From assembly GCF_020148105.1 (NCBI RefSeq), contig NZ_JAHLZE010000012.1, forward strand, positions 78,629 through 142,628: DNA of 64,000 nucleotides, written 5' to 3'. The stretch's first letter is position 1. Every line of letters starts with the position of its first letter. Position numbers and translations under genes: made by a program. Positions 59,779 to 64,000 of the stretch are shown here, piece by piece. Origin of the DNA: Methanobrevibacter sp. TMH8. GTDB taxonomy: Archaea; Methanobacteriota; Methanobacteria; Methanobacteriales; Methanobacteriaceae. Under the pieces are notes generated by a model. The model saw only the letters and a program-made list of their open reading frames with translations. It had not been told where the DNA came from and did not search any database.

Positions 59779-60024
59779 ATAATTTTTGAAGAATATAAGT
59801 TGGTTGCTGTACCAATAACTACTTTTTTTATTTTATTGTTATAACTTTTTTATATTCTATAATATTCTATTTTACTCTATTTTTTCTATATTATTATATA
59901 TCATTATTATAATATTATATAATATAGTAAAATATTATATTAATTATCATATCATATATTATCTGTTGAATTATTGTGGCTTATATTATATTTAAACTTA
60001 TGTTAATTGTATAAGGTGAAAGCA

Positions 60025-61026
60025 GTGGTATTTGTAGGAATGGATCATGGAACTACAGGAATTACATTTGGAATCATGTCAGATAATGGCGAATCAATTG
60101 AGAGTTTTAAAATAGACCGTGAAGATACTAAAGCTGGAAAAGTTTCAGCTATTGATGAATTATCAAAAATAGTTAATCTTGATGAAATCAAGCTAATGGC
60201 TATTACATATGGAATGGGCGACGGAATCACCTCAATTTTACCAATAGAAAAGGTTAAAAATCGAGGAATTTTATCTATTGAGGGTGCTGGAAAAATCACT
60301 GGTGGTGGAACTTCAGTTTATACAGAAATTGAAAAATCAGGCATTCCAACAATTGTTATTCCCGGCCTTCATAAAGATTCTCCTTCTCTTGACCCATTAT
60401 TTAGAGCTGCATACTCTCATCAAGCAAGTTCAGAAAAAGTAAGTATTTGCTATAATGCATTTCTTGCTACTAAATGGGAAAATATGATTGTAGCTGATAT
60501 CAGTTCCAACAGTGTAAACATACTAATTGAAGATGGAACAATAAGAGGAGCTATTGATGCTTGTATTGGTGCTATGGGTGTTGTACATGGACCAATTGAT
60601 TTAGAAATGATTAGAAAAATTGATGAAGGTGAAATTACAGCTAACGAGGCATTTTCAACAGCTGGAGCTGTAAAAATAGCTAATATTAATGATAAAGTAG
60701 CTTTCATGAAGGATACACTTCTTAATAATTACAAAGAATATGATAAAAATGCAAAATTAGCTATTGATACTATGGTTTTTACAGTAGCTATGGAGATAAT
60801 AGGATTAGCTGGTATAGCTAACAATACTCTTGAAGGTGTTGTTTTAACTGGATCTATTGGTTCAATGAAGTTTCCAGTTGATTTTGAAAAATCTCTTAAT
60901 AAATATTTGAAAAATAAATTTAAAATAGTTATTCTTCCAAGCACATCTGGAGCATTTGGTAGTGCTGAAATAGCTAAAGATGTTTATAATAGAAAAGAAG
61001 ATATTTTAGGCATTAAAGTTGATTAA
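60025..61026 (+). CDS. methanogenesis marker protein 12
   Basis: The 333-residue protein belongs to the marker-12 family, found in methanogens. It has an ASKHA (actin/sugar kinase) fold: phosphate-1 loop FVGMDHGTTGITFGIM at the N-terminus, a second phosphate loop near MIVADISSNSVNILIEDG, and the adenosine region VVLTGSIGSMKFP. Its role is unknown; a link to methanogenesis cofactor assembly is inferred from its distribution. The start is GTG 60025, six bases after AAGGTGA; a TTG 18 nt upstream would bury that site. Confidence 0.88.
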   Translation: MVFVGMDHGTTGITFGIMSDNGESIESFKIDREDTKAGKVSAIDELSKIVNLDEIKLMAITYGMGDGITSILPIEKVKNRGILSIEGAGKITGGGTSVYTEIEKSGIPTIVIPGLHKDSPSLDPLFRAAYSHQASSEKVSICYNAFLATKWENMIVADISSNSVNILIEDGTIRGAIDACIGAMGVVHGPIDLEMIRKIDEGEITANEAFSTAGAVKIANINDKVAFMKDTLLNNYKEYDKNAKLAIDTMVFTVAMEIIGLAGIANNTLEGVVLTGSIGSMKFPVDFEKSLNKYLKNKFKIVILPSTSGAFGSAEIAKDVYNRKEDILGIKVD

Positions 61027-61090
61027 TAATGACTTTATAATGGCCTATTTTTATATAAAAAAAGTTTTTAATGAAAATAAAAATAAATAA

Positions 61091-61297
61091 TTATTCTTTA
61101 ATGGATATAAAAGCTATTTTTCCTCCTTTAACAACTTTTAAACCATCATCTATTTCTAAAACAGTATTTAAAAAGTTGTCAATAGCTATTATTTTTCCTT
61201 CGAATTCTTCCCAATTTTTAAGACCTATTAAGACATCTTTTCCTTTAAAGTCTGCGAATTGTTTATTAACTTGAAAATTATTATTATTATTTTCCAT
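61091..61297 (-). CDS. Sm-like (LSm) RNA-binding protein
   Basis: The 68-residue protein is a Sm-fold subunit that would form a heptameric ring binding U-rich RNA. Sm1 is FKGKDVLIGLKNWEEFEGKI and AIDNFLNTVLEID; the short Sm2 is KGGKIAFISIKE, here without the RG pair usual in archaeal Sm proteins. An Asn-rich N-terminus precedes the fold. The start is ATG 61297, five bases after AGGTGA; an in-frame GTG lies inside that site. It is convergent with the marker-12 gene. Confidence 0.85.
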   Translation of the reverse strand: MENNNNNFQVNKQFADFKGKDVLIGLKNWEEFEGKIIAIDNFLNTVLEIDDGLKVVKGGKIAFISIKE

Positions 61298-61951
61298 AAT
61301 ATTCACCTATATTGATTAAAGCTAGAACTATTTTTCATGCATGAAGTATAATTGTTAAATAATTAATTTATTATATTTTTGATTGTTTGTTATATTATTT
61401 ATATTTTAATAATTGAAGTTTATCAATAATTTATCAATTATATATTTATTAATAATTAATAAATTTTTGATTGTTCATTAATATATAATTATATTGTATT
61501 ATTTATAAGTAATTTTCTATAATATCATAATAATAACCATATTAATTGATAATTAATATTTAATAATTAATATTTTTATATTTAATTTTAATTTGTTTAA
61601 TTTATTCAATTTATTTTATTTATTTAATTTGTTTAATTCATTCAATTTATCCATTTTATTTTATTTTATTTATTTTATATTTATTTTAATTAAATTATTC
61701 TTAATTTTATCCTGAAATTGATTTTTCTATTAAAATTTAAATATATGATAAATTTTCTAATTTTTGTTCTATAAAGTGAAAATATTAAATATAAGAATTA
61801 ATAAAATATTCATAATTAAAGAAATTAAATCTAAGAAATTAAAATTTGACTAAATTTTAATTGAATATGAAATTATTCAAGTTTCATGAGATATGAAAAT
61901 ATATTCAAGATAAATTAAATATTAAACTCAAATTTCAAAAGGAATGTTTAA
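61298..61951. other. gene-free divergent spacer
   Basis: About 650 bases between the LSm gene and a 48-residue protein gene. It contains a perfect 12-bp palindrome TTCATGCATGAA at 61334-61345, 37 bp upstream of the LSm start, and long A/T-rich runs with TTTATTTAATTT repeats (61590-61690). No ORF with a ribosome binding site was seen. Confidence 0.5.
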
Positions 61952-62098
61952 ATGCCTATTAATCAATTAGAATCTAATTTGTCAGCTATTACGACAACAA
62001 TTGCATATTTAGAAAAAGAAGGTTGTACTGATGAAGAACTTTTAGATAGTCTTCGCTCTGAAAGAGATAGATTATTAAAAGATCTTAATTTAAAATAA
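61952..62098 (+). CDS. 48-residue coiled-coil protein
   Basis: A short gene not covered by usual length cut-offs. ATG 61952 follows AAAGGAATG by a few bases. The product, MPINQLESNLSAITTTIAYL followed by EKEGCTDEELLDSLRSERDR and LLKDLNLK, is a regular amphipathic helix pair with leucine spacing typical of a small coiled coil, containing one Cys. Codon use is normal for this genome and the stop is clean. I do not recognise a family; similar small helical proteins are common beside RNA- or replication-related genes. Confidence 0.7.
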   Translation: MPINQLESNLSAITTTIAYLEKEGCTDEELLDSLRSERDRLLKDLNLK

Positions 62099-62466
62099 TA
62101 TTTCCATTTCATTGTAATTGGTTATATTTTATTATTAATTTCAATTATTCAGCTAACTATCAATTAATTATCAGCTATTAATTATCTATTTGGCTGCTCA
62201 TTTAACTATTTATTAACTTAATATTTAAGTTAATTATTCAGTTATTAAAATATAACTAGATTTTTTATCTTATTTTTTTTTATATAATTTTTACTCATGG
62301 TGAACTATTTTTAATAGATTAATTACTATTATTTTTTTCAATAATTCTAAGTTTTTAAATTATATCAATAAATTAAAGTATATTAATAAGAAGATACAAT
62401 AGTTATACATTATAAGTTATATTAACTATAATAAGTTAATAGATTAGAAATTTATTGGGTGAAATT
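62099..62466. other. gene-free AT-rich spacer
   Basis: About 370 bases of A/T-rich DNA with TTAATTATTCAG-like repeats. The ribosome binding site GGGTGA of the next gene closes it. No other feature is visible. Confidence 0.5.
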
Positions 62467-63387
62467 GTGGAAAAGCAACAGCTTGTTAATTTCATTGCTA
62501 AAGTCATGGAAGAGTCTGGTTTTAAAGTCTATAAAGAGTTTAAAACATCTCAAAAGATCATCGACATATACGGAGTCTTACCAACAATAATGGGGGACTT
62601 TGGAGTTGTTGTAGCCTGTAAAAATTATGACAAGCAATGGGAAGTTGGAATCGATATTTTAAAAGAAATGGAAATGGTTGGAAGAAATCTAAAAGCTTCT
62701 AAAGTTGCTGTTGTATCCAGTTCTAATTTTTCATCTCAAGCTAGAAATTATGCTTCTAGAAAGAATATCAAGCTTGTAGATAGAGATAATCTAATGATTT
62801 TAGCTAAAAAATTTTCTAAAACTAAAGATTCTACTAATAACTCTTACGTTGAAGAATATAAAAATAATGATTTTAATTCAGGCTTTAGCCCAGAATCTGA
62901 TTATGGTGCATATTCTGATAATTCTGATGGTGATGATCAAAATTATTCATCTTATGGATCTAATGATATTTATTCTGATGATGCCACTTATATTTCTGGA
63001 AAAAGTAGCTCAGGGCTTGGAAAATATGGTTCAAAATCTAATCTTGGATCTTCTCCTAGAGCACAGAGTAATAAATCCAACTTAGCTAATCAAAAACCCA
63101 AAAAACAAGGCCCTCCTCTTAGTGAAAGGCTCAAACCTATATTAAATAATACGATTGTTTTAATTATTTTGGTTGTAGCTATATCTTATCTAATTTCTAC
63201 TTTAATAGGTGTAGTTTCAGGAGCTTCTAGAGGAATTACTGGATTAGTTAAAATACTTGCTTCATTAGTATTGTCATATGGTCTTGTATTATCTTTAGAT
63301 AGGGACGGTACAGCTGTTCTTGTAAAAGGAACTACAGTATTTTTTGTTTCACTGGTAATCCTTATAATAATGATAATTTTATTATAA
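62467..63387 (+). CDS. membrane-anchored Mrr-like restriction-endonuclease-fold protein
   Basis: The 306-residue protein has an N-terminal Mrr_cat-like domain (about 1-115: LVNFIAKVMEESGFKVYKEF, KIIDIYGVLPT, VVVACKNYDKQW). Asp33 and Lys52 match the PD-(D/E)xK core, but the usual Gln/Glu before xK is Ala50, so nuclease activity is doubtful. A flexible Ser/Asp/Tyr/Gly-rich linker (120-215) leads to three transmembrane helices (about 229-251, 257-277, 287-306). The start is GTG 62467, four bases after GGTGA. Such chimeras may sense foreign or damaged DNA at the membrane; that is inference. Confidence 0.72.
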   Translation: MEKQQLVNFIAKVMEESGFKVYKEFKTSQKIIDIYGVLPTIMGDFGVVVACKNYDKQWEVGIDILKEMEMVGRNLKASKVAVVSSSNFSSQARNYASRKNIKLVDRDNLMILAKKFSKTKDSTNNSYVEEYKNNDFNSGFSPESDYGAYSDNSDGDDQNYSSYGSNDIYSDDATYISGKSSSGLGKYGSKSNLGSSPRAQSNKSNLANQKPKKQGPPLSERLKPILNNTIVLIILVVAISYLISTLIGVVSGASRGITGLVKILASLVLSYGLVLSLDRDGTAVLVKGTTVFFVSLVILIIMIILL

Positions 63388-63624
63388 TATTATAAATCAT
63401 ATATTTTTTTAGTTTTTCTTCTATTATATTTTCTATATTTAAATTGCTAATTTTTAGTATTATATATTTTATTATATTTTATTTTTATTTTTTAATAGCT
63501 ATTAATTTTAAATATTTAAGAAAAAAATAGCTATAAATTATATATAAAAAAGATTTAAAAAAGAGTTTTCTAATTTTATTGAAGTAATTATATATAAAAC
63601 AAATAAATGAAATCTATAATTTAA

Positions 63625-63639
63625 AATAAATAAAAAAAG
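63625..63639 (-). terminator. T tract ending the tRNA-Val transcript
   Basis: Read on the minus strand, CTTTTTTTATTTATTTT follows the tRNA 3' end directly, the usual form of an archaeal tRNA terminator. Confidence 0.6.
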
Positions 63640-63711
63640 TGGTTCCGGCGAGATTCGAACTCACGATCCTCTCGTTGTAAGCGAGATATCATACCCCTAG
63701 ACCACGGAACC
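63640..63711 (-). tRNA. tRNA-Val (anticodon UAC)
   Basis: The 72-nt cloverleaf is complete: acceptor GGTTCCG with CGGAACC, D arm GTC...GAT, anticodon stem TCTCG/CGAGA with loop CTTACAA (anticodon TAC), variable loop GGATC, and T arm GTGAG-TTCGAAT-CTCGC. The discriminator is A and CCA is not encoded. No intron. It decodes GUA and, by wobble, probably other Val codons. A classic promoter lies upstream on the minus strand. Confidence 0.96.
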
Positions 63712-63740
63712 ATAGCATATCAACTATTTAAAAAACAAAG

Positions 63741-63748
63741 TATATAAA
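63741..63748 (-). promoter_or_regulatory. TATA box of tRNA-Val
   Basis: On the minus strand GGAAAAGTTTATATAC contains TTTATATA preceded by an AAAAG BRE-like element, 30-37 bp before the mature tRNA 5' end. Confidence 0.7.
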
Positions 63749-63971
63749 CTTTTCCACTAATCATTTAATTTTTTATACTTTTCATATATTTTTCATATAT
63801 TTTTAAAATTAATTTTTTTATAGACTTGTTCTTGTTTTTGGTTTTCATGTCTATATCTTAACTGGAAAATATTTATTACAAAACCATTATATTTATATAC
63901 TATTACATCTTAGACTATATTAAGTAAAAAGCATATTACAAATTCGATTTGTAAATTTTGTTTTTTTCTTT

Positions 63972-63997
63972 CTTCGTTTAATTAAAGTTAAACGAAG
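63972..63997. promoter_or_regulatory. 10-bp inverted repeat at the window edge
   Basis: CTTCGTTTAA (63972-63981) and TTAAACGAAG (63988-63997) are perfect arms with a 6-base spacer. A TTTATATA-like TATA box at about 63890-63898 lies upstream, so this could be an operator or leader hairpin of a gene starting beyond the window. Confidence 0.5.
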
Positions 63998-64000
63998 TAA

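Larger units (their letters stand above)
59046..60024. other. spacer with a duplicated element and mini-ORFs
   Basis: Nearly 1 kb between ilvC and the marker-12 gene. T-rich sequence after ilvC (59046-59200) likely terminates it. From about 59370 to 59820 lies a duplicated element with two strong ribosome binding sites, described in separate entries. The remainder (59820-60010) is A/T-rich. Confidence 0.5.

Overview
The window comes from a very AT-rich methanogenic archaeon of the order Methanobacteriales, most likely Methanobrevibacter or a close relative. This rests on several gene types seen together: an Orc1/Cdc6 initiator, the PolD small subunit, a Hef-type helicase-nuclease, a fused Fae-Hps, CfbA-type nickel chelatases, methanogenesis marker protein 12, an archaeal ThrRS and an LSm protein. 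AGGTGAT-type ribosome binding sites and TTTATATA promoters fit the same picture. No species is claimed. Almost all genes are chromosomal housekeeping genes; I see no prophage, insertion sequence or CRISPR array.

Layout. 0-10 kb: the end of a UbiD-type decarboxylase, rfbC-rfbB (dTDP-sugar synthesis), an AmmeMemoRadiSam radical SAM enzyme, thiL, a secreted basic protein, two CfbA/CbiX chelatase genes (one with a single domain, one with a tandem pair), a DUF35 protein, a UPF0147 protein and fucA. 10-22 kb: polD small subunit, cbiH with a Cys-rich tail, a PhoU/TrkA_C protein beside an MgtE-like cation permease, a pair of pilin-like surface proteins behind four exact 19-bp iterons, cbiG and orc1/cdc6. 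22.4-25.3 kb: a gene-free region of nearly 3 kb holding a cluster of origin-recognition-box-like repeats, the probable replication origin. 25-36 kb: a TrmB regulator, thrS, a structured-RNA candidate, fae-hps, then a palindrome-rich spacer followed by a ParA ATPase and an unusual ParB-like partner, then hef. 36-48 kb: trmI, pyrB, cbiB, a DUF2299-like protein, hcp with an operator-like palindrome and a structured leader, a cupin, ilvD, signal peptidase, argS and argF. 48-64 kb: purD, ilvB-ilvN, a TetR regulator, surE, a DUF1697 protein, a MarR-MATE operon, ilvC, a duplicated element with mini-ORFs, methanogenesis marker 12, LSm, a 48-residue coiled-coil protein, a membrane-anchored Mrr-like protein and tRNA-Val.

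How the genes work together. Branched-chain amino acid synthesis is almost complete but dispersed (ilvB, ilvN, ilvC, ilvD). Corrinoid/F430 metabolism is represented by two chelatases, cbiH, cbiG and cbiB. Replication and segregation functions (PolD subunit, Orc1, origin, ParA and ParB-like protein, Hef) lie within about 25 kb of each other. The best candidates for undescribed biology are the ParA/ParB-like pair with its repeat-rich upstream region (30.9-33.0 kb), the hcp control region (40.1-40.4 kb), the 19-bp iterons before the pilin-like pair (17.36-17.43 kb), the stem-loop RNA candidate at 29.1 kb and the duplicated mini-ORF element at 59.4-59.8 kb.
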